From positions 2,680,561 to 2,744,560 of the forward strand of contig JAJEKV010000092.1 of the NCBI GenBank assembly GCA_021234155.1: a stretch of 64,000 nucleotides of DNA, read 5' to 3'. Each line of letters starts with the position of its first letter. Within the stretch, counting starts at the first letter, position 1. The notes under the pieces were generated by a model that saw only the letters and a list, made by a program, of their open reading frames with translations, ran no database searches and was not told the DNA's origin. Origin of the DNA: Isoetes taiwanensis (lineage: Eukaryota; Streptophyta; Lycopodiopsida; Isoetales; Isoetaceae). A program made the position numbers and the translations under genes. This document shows positions 1 to 10,608 of the stretch, piece by piece.

Positions 1-497
1 CAGTCCTTCCTTCCTTTGTGACTTTTTATCACTTTCTCCTTTTGAATTGCAATGCCTAGCAATATGGCCCATTTTCCCACAAGTCCAACACTCAAAGCTC
101 TTTTTTTCAGACCGTACTTTTAGCCACATATGCTATGTCTCTTTTTCTTCTTCGCTAGTGAGACGCTTTGAAGCAATCGCCATCTTGACATCCCATTGCT
201 TGTTTGATTGAATCATACGAGCTAGGTAGGCTAGCCAAAATTGCCATAGCCATATCTTCATCACCGATCATATGGTTCAAAGCAGCCAATTGATCTCCCA
301 AACTGACCATATTACTTATGTGATCAGTAGGATCATCTGCTTCCTTCATCTTCGCACTAAAAAAGCTCTGCCACAGAAACAACTTCTGAGACGTGTTGTG
401 TGTCTTGAGAGTTCTTTTCAAACACTCCCATCCCTCCTTGGTCGCTTCCTTCAGCCTTATCAATGGTATTTGCCCATCCTTAAGCCCAAACATCAAT
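1..497 (-). pseudogene. Ty1-copia gag, C-terminal part (split by MULE)
   Basis: This is the distal half of a Ty1-copia capsid (gag) gene read on the minus strand. Reading from 497 towards 1, the UBN2/gag-type helical region is visible (motifs KEGWECLKRTL, SQKLFLWQSFF, DQLAALNHMI, ILASLPSSYDSIKQAM). A CCHC zinc knuckle, CWTCGKMGHIARHC, follows near positions 91-49. The knuckle is in a different frame from the helical part, and a stop lies at 155-157, so at least one frameshift has occurred. The N-terminal half of the same gene lies at 11806-12050, and the two halves are separated exactly by the 498-11796 transposon and its target duplication. Protease, integrase and RT of this element would lie to the left, outside the window. 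Confidence 0.8.
489..497. repeat. 9-bp target-site duplication, left copy
   Basis: AACATCAAT directly abuts the left terminal inverted repeat and is repeated exactly at 11797-11805, directly after the right one. Nine bases is the standard duplication length of the Mutator superfamily. Joining the flanks with one copy of this word restores the copia gag reading frame. Confidence 0.9.
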
Positions 498-725
498 GGA
501 ACTCCGTATATCTCAAGCGGGATCTGGTTAATGTGGCCAGAAATCCCGATATCGCCCACTCCATCGCCATGCACGCCATCGATCCGATTGATGGCCATGG
601 TTCTCGCCATGCCCCATTCATGGGGCGCGGATGCCATGCGAGCAGCCATGCGATATCCCATGCTACTTCCCATGCCATGCCAAATCCGCATTAACTGCAA
701 CCTGCCAATCGTACCACAGAAGTCA
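498..725 (+). repeat. MULE left terminal inverted repeat
   Basis: The left end begins GGAACTCC, GTATATCTCAA, GCGGGAT and matches the reverse complement of 11570-11796 almost base for base for about 190 bp, with small indels and decaying similarity beyond. It contains the GGTTAATGTGGCC motif at 526-538, which is also the unit of the internal arrays. Open frames read here on either strand are TIR sequence plus flanking gag, not genes. Confidence 0.88.
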
Positions 726-918
726 CTTCAATCATTTGTTCATGTACCTGAAATGGATAGTTCGGAGCAAGATTGTTCAACCGCCAGCCTTCGCAAAGAA
801 ATGTCAGGTTTCTCAAGAAATTCCCTTTGATGAGAATTTCGTGAAATCCCTTTCTACCCATTCCCCTTCCTGATCCTTCCCTTCTCTCGCTACTACTTGA
901 ATTGGCTTGTTCTAGGAG

Positions 919-3611
919 ATGGCGGCCGACGGATCGATCCGAGGTGGAGAAGGTAAGCTTTCAATTGTTGGCTTCAATTATTTTCGGAAAGGAAAACCCT
1001 GTAAGCAGCAAATTATTTCGAATTTCAGATCCTCCCCATTCAAGATCCTCCCCCACGCGCTTTCAAGGAAGGATTTGATATGGGAAATGGAAAATCATCA
1101 CACAGCCCCAAATAGTGGCTCATGGTCGCTCCTTGCGCTATATTCCAACTAATAGAGTTTCGTGACTTCATCACCGGGGAGCGTAATTATCCGTGGTTTA
1201 ATACTACATTTTATAAGCAATGGTCTCTGGAAGAGAGAGAACAGCAAAGAAGCCGCTGATCTTGCATGCCTATCCTCAAGATCGTGGAGGTAAGTTGTCT
1301 GCTAATGTGGCCATAACCCAATCTCTTAAATTTCAAGGGGTGGGTAGTGGTGGTAAGTCATGGAAAGGGAGGAAGTGTTTGAACCGAGTGATGGTTAATG
1401 TGGCCATAGTCTGCTGCCTCGTGCATTGGGGTGGTTTAATAAGTGGTTAATGTGGCCTTAGATTGTGGTAGTCAATGTGGCCTTTAGAAGTGGTTAATGT
1501 GGCCATAGTTATTGCAGGCCCTAAGTTCAATTTAATTTGTCAAAGGGAGGTGGTGGTCTATGTGGCCTTTTTGGTGGTGGTTAATGTGGCCTTAGTTAGT
1601 AGTGGTGGTTAATGTGGACTTAGTTAGTAATAGTGGTTAATGTGGCCCTATTATGCAAGTTAGTTAATGGCTTGTTAATGCATATATGTTTGAATGTTTC
1701 ACACAGTAATTGAAGTGTGGTTTTTTTGTTTTAGCTACCACTGTGGCTATGGTCCAAAAGATCTCCTCAGAAGCAACCTCGCGAAGTAAAAGCACAAGAC
1801 AACCAAAGCTATGGTTGCTGAAGCAAAGAGGATTGACCCATCATACTCAAAGAGACAGAGGGGCATGAGCATCAAGAGAGGGTGTAGGTGCCATTTCACC
1901 ACAAAGCAATTGTATTTGAAACCCGAATGCACCAAAATAACCTTTCATGAGATGGAAACACATTGATGTGGAAGGCAAAGTATGTCATGGTGTTAATGAT
2001 CCTCAATGTGCCAAGACCAGTGCACCCATGTAGCCCTTGGTTATCATAAGAGAAGAAAGATTGGGCCAGAATTAGTTGATATAGCATCACACCCCCACTG
2101 TGAGGTATACAGCAGGAGCAATGGGCTCTAAAGAAGAGGATGGATCCGAATAATGAAGAATAGAGATCAATTCCTTCACATGGATGATCTCTACAATTTG
2201 TCTAGGAAGATAGCATTGACACTTGGATGTTACACGAAAGACGTTGCTTTGAGTGTAAGGATGTGGGTAGAATTGCACCTTAATCGTTTCTTGTACCAAG
2301 AAGGTGTACCATTTACTCTAGGGATAATCACTCCCTTCTCGTGATGAAGATTCTCTTAGAACATGGCAAGAATGATGTCAGAGCAATGGACTCAACTTTC
2401 AAGACAAACGACCATTGCTATAGCGCAGGTACACCTTGCTAGTATAATGATGACCATAGAAATGGTGTACCCGCTGTTTGGGTCTCTCTCGCCCGTACCA
2501 AAGTAAGAGGACATCCGACCTTGGCTCTTTGCATTGAAGAATCACATCCATGGTGTGGATCCCACTTGGCAACCCTCTTGTTTTATTGTTGATGATGCCA
2601 AAGCAGTAGATTAATGCATTGAAAAGGTTTGGCCTAATTGTAGAATACAATTGTGCATTTGGCATGTGAGGAGAAATTGGATGAAAATGCTCTTGAAGCA
2701 TGTGAAGAACAAGAAGGTTAGAGGGGAGATGTTTAAGGACCTTGGCCAACACACATGTGGAAGCGGATGGAAGATTTGGTAAAGATTATGTGGAGGCTTG
2801 TGAGAGGGAAGCTTTGAGGCTATTGGATGAGTTCAAGGAGAAATACAAATCTTGGAAGAGGGTTGTTAAGTACATGAACAGGACTTGGACTAAGAACATC
2901 ACGACTTGGATCATTGCTACAAGAATCTATCCTTATACCAACCAAGAGACAAATGCTGCTATAGAGGCTTATCACAACCAAATGAAGAGAAAGCTAGGGT
3001 TTCAAGCACTGAGAGGTAGGAGGATTGATTGGTTGATCTACATGCTCACTTGTAGATTGGAAACACACCTTTTATGACAGTTCAAGAAGGATGAGGGTTT
3101 CAAAGTGAATAAGAGACAGAGCACATAGTTGAGACAAAGAATTATAGGGGCACGGTCATTCCCGATGAGGTCGTTAGATGGTTGAACTTCAAAGAAGGGA
3201 GGGCTGAAGTGTGGAGTCAAAATATGGATGCTTGGGATGAAAGCCGAGAGGTCAGGCCCCTACCTTGTGGATGTTGCACATGAGCACCGGTCATCTTGTG
3301 ACTCGCCTCTTTGGGGTATGAAAGGCAACATTTGCAAACACCAGGTGAAAGTGATCCAAATGATGGCCAAGTATAGTGAGGAGGACATTTTAAGGGTTTG
3401 TGGAACATTGCATGGTTCTCAAACTGGCGGTTTGGAGAACTTGAGGGCATTTGGAGAGGCATACGATGATGGTTTTCTTGATAACAGGGCACCATCTAGT
3501 CCAGAGGATACTTGCACATTGGTGACAGTGGATTGGAGGATGACAATGGTGAGGAGAAGATTGTACCGGATGGCATTGGTGAGGAGAAGATTTCCCCACC
3601 ACAAGAATTGA
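919..3611 (+). pseudogene. MULE transposase (MURA-type), decayed
   Basis: This is a degenerate DDE transposase with a SWIM zinc finger. A possible first exon starts at ATG 919 (MAADGSIRGGE, then GTAAGC). A coding-like stretch around 1150-1280 ends in a GTAAGT donor at 1291. The next exon begins after the TTTTAG acceptor at 1735. Conserved pieces in several frames are an N-terminal CRCHF...KQLYL domain (about 1885-1960), YQEG.PFTLGIITP (2290-2340), MDSTFKTND (2388-2415), HRNGVPAVWV (2455-2485), SCFIVDDAKA (2575-2605), WPNCRIQLCIWHVRRNW (2630-2680) and ATRIYPYTNQETNAAIEAYH (2920-2980). A SWIM-like C...GNICKH lies at 3300-3345. Many stops and frameshifts separate them, so it cannot make a full protein. 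The motifs place it firmly in the Mutator superfamily; the N-terminal exon structure is inferred. Confidence 0.82.
1300..1665 (+). repeat. Loose array of GTGGTTAATGTGGCC units in a transposase intron
   Basis: About eight copies of the word TGGTTAATGTGGC(C) are spaced roughly 20-60 bp apart, almost all in one orientation. They lie between a GTAAGT donor at 1291 and the TTTTAG acceptor at 1735, so they would sit within a transposase intron. It is the same word as in the TIR at 526-538. Confidence 0.75.
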
Positions 3612-3959
3612 GAGTAGCATAAATGCGAGCATGGCCCGCATTAGGGAGACCATATCTAGTAGCCCACGGGTTGCTTTGGAGGCAGATTTCCTCCTACGGG
3701 AGCTTAGTTTGAAGTTGGAGAGACTGACCACTTGCAAGTTAGACACTGTTGCTGCACCCAGTCTACCCATTGTGGAGGACTTCAATGGAAAACATTGGTG
3801 AGGCCAGCCCATTCTGTGGAGTGTCAAGAGGCAAAAGAAGCTTGTTGGTTCTAGTGTGTTTTCACAGAGTGTGAAGGGCACCTTCAAGAGTGAAGGGCAC
3901 CTTCAAGAGTGAAGGTTGTGGCCAAATAAACTCATTTTGTTCAAAGAGATAGCTTTTTC

Positions 3960-4140
3960 TTTTAAAGTGTTACCATGATTTAAAGTGTTACCATGATTTA
4001 CATTAACCATGATTTACATTAACCCATGGCCACATTAACCCATTTTGGTTAATGTGGCCACATAAAGCCCATGGCCACATTTACCCATTTTGGTTAATGT
4101 GGCCACATTTCATATGTTGATTATTTTCGTATGCTGATTA
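3960..4140. repeat. Palindromic TTAATGTGG minisatellite, block 1
   Basis: This is a short block of alternating GGCCACATTAACCC and GGTTAATGTGGCC units, starting just after the transposase. It also holds small duplications (AAAGTGTTACCATGATTTA twice, CATGATTTACATTAAC twice, TGATTATTTTCGTATGC twice). Confidence 0.75.
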
Positions 4141-4265
4141 TTTTCGTATGCTGAAATGCCATTATATTGCCCTCTTGGTCTACCGTTTTCTACAGATCTG
4201 CTCCTCCGCCCTCCGTCCTCTAGCTTCCTCCTCCTCCTTCGTCAGAGCTCCTCACCAGATCCGCC

Positions 4266-4364
4266 ATGGCCGCTTCCCGATGCATGCCCGCTGATGCCGC
4301 ACTGAGGCCGCGGCAGCGCCGCCGGAGCACCTCCGAACCGCCCCACCGAGTGGCAAGAGACTAA
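4266..4364 (+). CDS. Small ORF, 32 aa, possible truncated gene start
   Basis: An ATG in a plant-optimal context (CCGCCATGG) opens a 32-codon frame starting MAASRCMPADAALRPRQRRR. The upstream 70 bp are rich in C and T and resemble a plant leader, as does the DNA before ATG 919. The stretch is GC-rich and unlike the AT-rich arrays on both sides. It may be the 5' remnant of a cargo gene cut short by array expansion, or chance. No function can be assigned. Confidence 0.3.
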   Translation: MAASRCMPADAALRPRQRRRSTSEPPHRVARD

Positions 4365-4539
4365 CCTAACCCAAGAAAGGCCGAGTTCAAGCAAGTCATG
4401 ACAAAGCCGCAGGATAGGGGGCAAGAAAGGCCTCGCCAGACATCGGGAGGCCGACCAGATTTTTAAGGGAATACGTATATGATTTTTGTATATGAATCGT
4501 GCATTGATAAGGGAATCTTCACATTTTATGATTAATTAA

Positions 4540-5480
4540 ACTCATGGCCACATTAACCCATTTTGGTTAATGTAGGCCTTTTAAAGCCTATGGCCACATT
4601 TACCCATTATGGTTAATGTGGCCACATTAACCCATGGCCACATTAAACCATTTTGGTTAATGTGGCCACATAAAACCATGGCCACATTAACCTATTTTGG
4701 TTAATGTGGTCACATTAGGGCCAAGGCCACATTGACCCATTTTGGTTAATGTGGCCATATTAACTGGAGGCCACATTAAACCCATGGCCACATAAAACCA
4801 TGGCCACATAAAACCATGGCCACATTAAACCCATGGCCACACTAACCCATAATGGTTAATGTGGCCACATAAACCCATGGCCACATTAAACCCATGGTGG
4901 TGCCAAATTAAGCTCATTTTGGTTAATGTGGCCACATAAAACCATGGCCACATTAACCCATTTTGGTTAAAGTGGCCACATTATTCCAATGTCCACATTA
5001 ACCCTATGTCCACATTAACCCACCCATTGGCCACATTAACCCAATGGCCACATTAACCCATAATGGTTAATGTGGCCACATTAATTAACCCATTGGCCAC
5101 ATTAACCCAATGTCCACATTAACACAATGGCCACATTAACCCATAATGGCTACATCAAACCATGGCCACATTAACCTATGGCCACATTAAACCATAATGG
5201 CCACATTAATTAACCCATTGGCCACATTAGCCTCATGTCCTCATTAACCCAATGGCCACATTAACACCCATTAACACAACGTCCACATTAACACAATGTC
5301 CACATTAACACAATGGCCACATTAACCCATAATGGTTAATGTGGCCACTTCAGGCCATGGCTACATTAAACCATGGCCACATTAACCTATGGCCACATTT
5401 AACCATAATGGTTAATGTGGCCACATTAATCCAATGTCCACATTAACCCAATGGCCACATTAACCAATGTTTAGGTAAAA
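4540..5480. repeat. Main palindromic minisatellite of the MULE
   Basis: Dozens of near-identical units alternate between GGCCACATTAACCCA and its complement TGGTTAATGTGGCC. Where two meet head to head they form a perfect 22-bp palindrome (for example at 4611-4632, half-site GGTTAATGTGG). Variants include GTCCACATTAAC and GGCCACATAAAACC. The spacing is irregular at about 15-40 bp. The same motif is in both TIRs (526-538 and 11754-11765), so the array may have grown from TIR sequence and may bind the same protein; that function is inference. Confidence 0.88.
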
Positions 5481-5552
5481 GTAATATTGTGGGTGGGTGG
5501 CAGTCGCTACCAAATAATGCATTCAATAGTGACCTGACTCCACCCACGCTCC

Positions 5553-5561
5553 TTTATAAAA
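5553..5561 (+). promoter_or_regulatory. TATA box of accessory gene 1
   Basis: TTTATAAAA lies about 80 bp upstream of the ATG at 5640, which gives room for a transcript start near 5585 and a short leader. It follows immediately after the main array, which could act as its upstream region. Confidence 0.5.
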
Positions 5562-5639
5562 CATGAACCTATGGATGCTCTTCTTCATTCATCCTGTTTC
5601 CTGATATAGTTTTTGTTCGAAGCGTTTGAGAGCGAAGCT

Positions 5640-6148
5640 ATGGAAAGAATGCTCCAAAGCTTGAACCAGATTCAATCCGAGCTCAGGATTCGTGAGCAGA
5701 CAAATATGGAGTCGGTGTTTACAAGTAAGGCTACATTTGTTGCAGTTTCTAAAGTATGCTCCAGTAGTTTCTTATTTTTTGGATGTTGTAAATTGGTGTA
5801 GGGTTTGTGGAAAAGCTTCAACGAGATGGAATCCCCCGAAAACACCCCAACCCAGCTGAGGAACTGGACTGGGAGGCTGTGTACAGCCTCATGAAGAAGG
5901 TTAAGAAATACATGATTGGTGAGTGGGCAATGAAGCTTCTGCTGGAGACCAGTGGGTTGACTCATGGGATGAGGGTTCGTCTTAAAGAGATGCGCCAAGT
6001 CTGGAGGCACCACAAGAAAAGCACAATCAAGATGATACTGGATGGAACAGTAATGTGGCCCGATATACTCGACATGCAGTTTTGGTTCAAAGGAGATGGT
6101 GAGGTGGAGGACTTCACAACGGAAACCATTGATGATGCTCATGAGTAG
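5640..6148 (+). CDS. MULE accessory gene 1, unknown protein, 143 aa
   Basis: This looks like an intact two-exon gene: exon 1 is 5640-5724, the intron is 5725-5801 (GTAAGG...GTGTAG, 77 bp), and exon 2 is 5802-6148 ending in TAG. The splice is phase 1 and joins ...SVFT to RFVEKLQRDG. The 143-aa product is charged and probably alpha-helical, with segments EELDWEAVYSLMKKVKKYM, GEWAMKLLLETSGL and RVRLKEMRQVWRHHKK and an acidic C-terminus. I recognise no family and see no zinc finger or transmembrane segment. It sits inside the MULE downstream of the transposase, on the same strand, with its own TATA box. Its intron position, phase and the following (R/K)xVEK words match the gene at 10609-11210, so the two are probably distant paralogues. 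A role in transposition is only a guess. Confidence 0.7.
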
Positions 6149-6149
6149 T

Positions 6150-6580
6150 ACAAAGAGTTGTTCTGTTGAACATGCTTTGTGGTGTGCACAGTTTGTTTAG
6201 TGTGTGTTTAAAGATTTAATGTTTTTTTTTTAGTGTTAGCATGAACCCATGGCCACCTCAGTGTATGGCCACATTAACCCATGGCCTTAGAACCATACTT
6301 GTTATATTGGTATATTACCTGTTAACTTTCTGATATACTTTGCTTCCATTAATGGTTAATATTCAATGGTTAATGGTTAATATTCAATGGTTGGTTAAAT
6401 GGTTAATAGTTAATATTCAATGGTTGATATTCAATGGTTGGTTAATGTGGTTAATATTCAATGGTTGGTTAATGATTTAATCTACACGTGGTTAAAAACG
6501 TGCATGGATTGCATACAAAAATTTTAGGTTAAATGGTTAACACTATCCCGATCGATCGATCTACTGTCAGGAGACAAGGT
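6150..6580. repeat. Spacer with TTAATATTCAATGGTTGG repeats
   Basis: No gene is seen. Positions 6240-6300 hold three more GGCCACATTAACCC-type units. Positions 6350-6480 hold a different short repeat, GGTTAATATTCAATGGTTGG, in six or so imperfect copies. GATCGATCGATC occurs at 6549-6561, just before the next ORF. Confidence 0.6.
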
Positions 6581-6584
6581 AGAC

Positions 6585-6782
6585 ATGGCGATCACCCGAA
6601 GCCGATGTAGAATCAGCCGGATGTTGAAGGATTTGGCCTCTTGTGCAGGAGGCAAGCCCGCCAGTTCAAGGCGCAGGTCTTCGGTGGCGAAGTCAGGACC
6701 AGTGAGGAGGAAGCAGGGGAGATGCAAGGGAAAGGAAAAGCAGATGAAGGGAAAGCAGATGAAGCCAAAGACCAAAGACTAA
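6585..6782 (+). CDS. Small basic ORF, 65 aa, in the MULE
   Basis: This is a 65-codon frame starting MAITRSRCRISRMLKDLAS and ending in a run of K, R and Q (motifs SSRRRSS, KGKEKQMKGKQMKPKTKD). It resembles a nuclear-localisation or nucleic-acid-binding tail rather than a folded domain. In another frame, just downstream at 6822-6902, the DNA reads EPEAKKLKIIHVVSDVSSD followed by acidic residues. The real gene may therefore continue through a splice or a frameshift into an acidic tail. No family is recognised. Confidence 0.4.
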   Translation: MAITRSRCRISRMLKDLASCAGGKPASSRRRSSVAKSGPVRRKQGRCKGKEKQMKGKQMKPKTKD

Positions 6783-6904
6783 CACCATCACTTCCACCGA
6801 TGTAGCCAAAGACCACCAGAGAGCCAGAAGCAAAGAAATTGAAGATCATTCACGTTGTGAGTGATGTGTCCTCCGATGATGACTCGGAGGACTCGGCAGG
6901 CTAC

Positions 6905-7560
6905 ATTTGGTTATGCATTTCCCAGGCATACCATCATAGGCTGACCGAGATGCACATGTATAGATCTTTCTGTTATAAAGAAGTTTCAGTTTCTGATATA
7001 AAAAGTCTCATCTTTCTGTTTACCAAAAAACTTTGAGTTATAAAAAGTTTCAGCCGATATAAAAGTTCATAGTTTCAAGTATTGCAAACTTTCTCATTAT
7101 ACAAAAGTGTCATGTTTCGCTCACCCAAAAACCTAAAGTTCCATTCTATTTGTCAAATGTTTCATCACATGTTTTATCTTGTACACAATTAATTAACTTT
7201 CTAAAAATCCATGGACATGAAATCAAGACTGCCAAAAACAAAATGCTACCTACTTCTTTGAGCCTTCCCTTTGCCTTTCTTAGCATTGCATCTAGTCGCA
7301 TTCTTTGTGCCTACCAAGGTCTCCCCGCACTTTGTCCCAAACAACATCAGATCCGCCTCGCAATTTGCAACCTCGCGACCTTGTCGAACCATTCCTGACC
7401 GACCTCGCATACAATTCAAGACAATTCAAGAATCACAATTCAATCTTTCAATGAAGTCAATTGTACACAAATGCTTACCTCACGAAGCTTCCTTGTGCAC
7501 CATCGACAATGAAGTTCTCAATGAATCAAGGCGGCAAAGAATTGTGAATATGCCACAATC
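6905..7560. other. MULE spacer, no gene recognised
   Basis: AT-rich DNA with loosely repeated AAGTTTCA / TATAAAAAGT words at 6970-7100. On the minus strand 7490-7610 may be the last exon of the decayed gene described next. Nothing else is supported. Confidence 0.4.
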
Positions 7561-9660
7561 AACCATTATCCCGCTCAGATTGGCGATTTCAACCACCGGG
7601 TATTGAGAGCCACCCAAAAAGCAGCCCCCGTAAGCCATGAACCCGTGTATGAACTCATAGGTATGACAAAGATAGCCTTACACTATGAGCCTCCGGCCAG
7701 TATGGACAAGTAATTAGATTAAAAAAAGTAACACATAATTGATGCCTTACTCTGCCAAATGGCCTATGACTCCAAAGCAGTAATGCCGCCAAGTGAGTCG
7801 GCGGAAGCAAACTGGGGCAGCTTGTTCCAACACAATTGCAAATGTCTACATCTCCACAGTAGACAAACAAACTCCAATGGCAACTTCAAAGAATAATGCA
7901 AGAAATAAGTTCAAGTTCACATTTAAAAACAGAAAATTTAAATTCATTGACTTACTTGGCACATACTGGCAGCTAGTAGAAGAGCAGTTCTGAGCTCGGT
8001 TTGGGAGGAAGCAGTTTCTTCCATAAGGTATCGACATGCCTCAAATATAGGCCGAACAGAGCAGGATGAAAGAATTGGTGGTACTTACTTAGACTCCACC
8101 TGCATGAAGTGAGAAAGAATCCCGGTTTTGGGGACAATCACCATGTAAACACAAAAAAAAAAAAAAAAAAAAGGGCAGCCAAAGGAACAATAAACTTACA
8201 TAAAATATGACCCGATCGACTTGCTTTACCCAAGAAGCACCCACTTTCTCCTGATTGTCGCGCATTCGGGTGCTCAATGTCGCCAGACCGCCTTGCTTAT
8301 CACAAACTCACCCATCCGAGATGATCCCCAAGACCACAGGGGCTCTTCGTGCAAAGGCCGACACAACAATATGACAAAGATTCGTGAAGTTCTCGACCGC
8401 TAGATTTTACTTTTTCTTTCTTGGCGACAGAACATGGTGTGCAAGTCTTCAACTTTCTCAAGCAAGAAATCGATTGAGCACAAAATCGCCTTCTAAGGTG
8501 AGGACGGCTTCTAACCGCCTCGCCGGCTTCCCCGGGCTATCGTATAAGATGAATCAAGATTTGGCGCAGTTGGGGAGTCCGGATCAGCCACACTAGAACT
8601 CTCTACCGCTTCAACCCGAGGTCTTAATTGGAGCATTAATGCTCAACCCGCCGCATCTCGCTGAAAAGCTTGGTCACGTGGGTTCCAGGGGTCGGATGTG
8701 CACTCTCCTCCGCCTCCATCTTCACTAGATTCCGGACCCATCATGTGCCGGATCATCAAAATACCATGTCTTCTCCAAAAGTTCTGACCGGCAGCCCATC
8801 CATGCAGGATGCGATATTGGCATCCAACTCCCTCTCGTGCCATTGTTCTTCCGTGCAATCAAAATCATAAGCCTCTTTGATGTTCTTCTTGTACCGAGCT
8901 ATTTTATCGTTTTTGATCTGTCCCCAATCCAAAGCCCTCCTTTGCACATAATCCTCCTCGCATATTTCTTCACCTCCAAATCCTTCTCAGGCCATCGCAT
9001 GTCCACAAGTAGGGCATATGCAATTGCTCTTGAATTTGTCTCAGTGTTCTTTTCAAGAACTGCCTCGTTAACCTTCCACTGTGGAACCCGGATCCAAAAT
9101 TATACTTCAACATATTGGCTCAAGTCCCGCCTGGCCTCCTCCCCGCGCTTAACTTGCTCCCGTGAAGATTCTCCCCCCCCAAGCTGCCCGCCAACCTCCA
9201 CAACCAGCCCATGCCTTCTTTCAAATGCTCCTCCACCGCCCTCTTCCTCCCGCTCCACCCACAATCCTCGAGGCAACACCATTTGCTTCTCTTCTTCCGT
9301 AAAAAACTCCTTTCCCGGCCCGATCATCCACCCCGAATCGCCGATGCATGGGTTGTTGGGCCTCCACTTTCCCAGCCAGAATCAAGCAAGCCTTCTTGAG
9401 CTTCCTCGCAGAAGCCGGATGCTTGAATCGACCTCACTTTGGATTTTTCCCCGCCCACCAATTCCTTGAAATCCCTCAATGCCGCTGTAGCTCTTCCACA
9501 TTAGGCAAGAAAGCTTCATCTCCATCTCAACTTCGGGCGAATCCGCCAACCACCCACTAGCCTCGCCACGTATTATCTCTTCAAAGAACGGATGCATTGA
9601 TCGAACTCCGCCATAGCCCTAATCGATGCACGCTGGGAGCCCTATTTCTCGCTTCAAGCG
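7560..9660 (-). pseudogene. Decayed multi-exon minus-strand gene inside the MULE
   Basis: Reading from about 9600 down, several separated stretches have coding character but lie in different frames. They include HPFFEEIIRGEASGWLAD (about 9595-9540), FKELVGGEKSKVRSIQASGF (9470-9410), FFTEEEKQMVLPRGLWVE (9310-9255), NSRAIAYALLVDMRWPEKDL (9030-8970), KKNIKEAYDFDCTEEQWHE (8890-8830), AVENFTNLCHIVVSAFARR (8400-8345), MRDNQEKVGASWVKQVDRV (8270-8215) and YEFIHGFMAYGGCFLGGSQY (7655-7595). Poly-A at 8153-8172 and AT-rich gaps suggest introns. I do not recognise the protein. It could be a captured host gene or a second ancestral transposon gene. The plus-strand 210-aa frame at 8837-9469 is its antisense shadow. 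Confidence 0.45.
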
Positions 9661-9809
9661 CGGGATATCGTAAATCGAGTTCTTCTTTTTCCCCAATTTT
9701 TGGCCTTCTCGTACGAGCCTAATGGTTTGGACATAGGCATAGATTGCCACAGTTTCGCCACCCCCAAAAAGAATGATTGCCACAGATTGCCTGATTAATC
9801 ATGGCTTAA

Positions 9810-10530
9810 AGGAGGCCACATTAACCCATGATTTTCGTGGATGCATTGTCAAAGATTTTAAGTGCTATGATCTTAAGTGTTACCACATGGCCTATAACCC
9901 TATGGCCTATGACCCTATGGCCACATTAACCCAACGACCCTTTGGACATTGGCCTATGACCCTATGGCCACATTAACCCATGGCCACATTAACCCTATGG
10001 CCACATTAAACCATGGCCACATTAAACCATAATGGTTAATGTGGCCACTGAAAGCCATGGCCACATTAAACCATTTTGGTTAATGTGACCACTTTAGCCC
10101 ATGGCCACATTAACCCAAAGTATTAGTGGCTTTTCCTTTAGTGTCCATGATCTAAAGTGTTACCATGATATAAGATGTGGTATTCAATGGTTGGCACATG
10201 GCCACATTAACCCATGGCCACATTAAACCTTGGCCACATTAACCCATGGCCACATTAAACCATAATGGTTAATGTGGCCACTGAAAGCCATGGCCACATT
10301 AAACCATTTTGGTTAATGTGACCACTTTAGCCCATGGCCACATTAACCCAAAGTATTAGTGGCTTTTCTTTTAAAGTGTTACCATGATATAAAGTGTGGT
10401 ATTTAATGATCTATGGCCACATTAACCTATGGCCACATTAACCATGGCCACATTAACCTATGGCCACATTAACCCCACATTAACCTATGGCCACATTAAC
10501 CCTATGGTTAATGTGGTCACTTTAGTCAAA
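9810..10530. repeat. Palindromic minisatellite, right block, with a 120-bp direct duplication
   Basis: The GGCCACATTAACCC / GGTTAATGTGGCC array resumes here. A segment of about 120 bp at 10023-10142 (from ACCATAATGGTTAATGTGGC to TTAGTGGCTTTTCC) is repeated at 10259-10377 with only a few changes. Array growth by unequal exchange is therefore visible. Confidence 0.85.
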
Positions 10531-10608
10531 ATACAATCACAATAGTAATAGAATTCAATAGTAATATAATATAATATATTTCAAAGGTAATACAAGGCTA
10601 ATAGTAAT

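Noticed and set aside
272-873. Plus-strand open frames of 60-145 codons at the left end
   Set aside because: They are antisense to copia gag and run through the MULE TIR; they have no protein-family motif.
4540-5480. Regularly repeated units resembling a CRISPR array
   Set aside because: Units occur in both orientations with irregular, non-unique spacers and variable sequence in a plant nuclear context. It is a transposon minisatellite.
8837-9469. 210-codon plus-strand frame
   Set aside because: It is low-complexity (S/P/R-rich) and antisense to better coding-like minus-strand segments.
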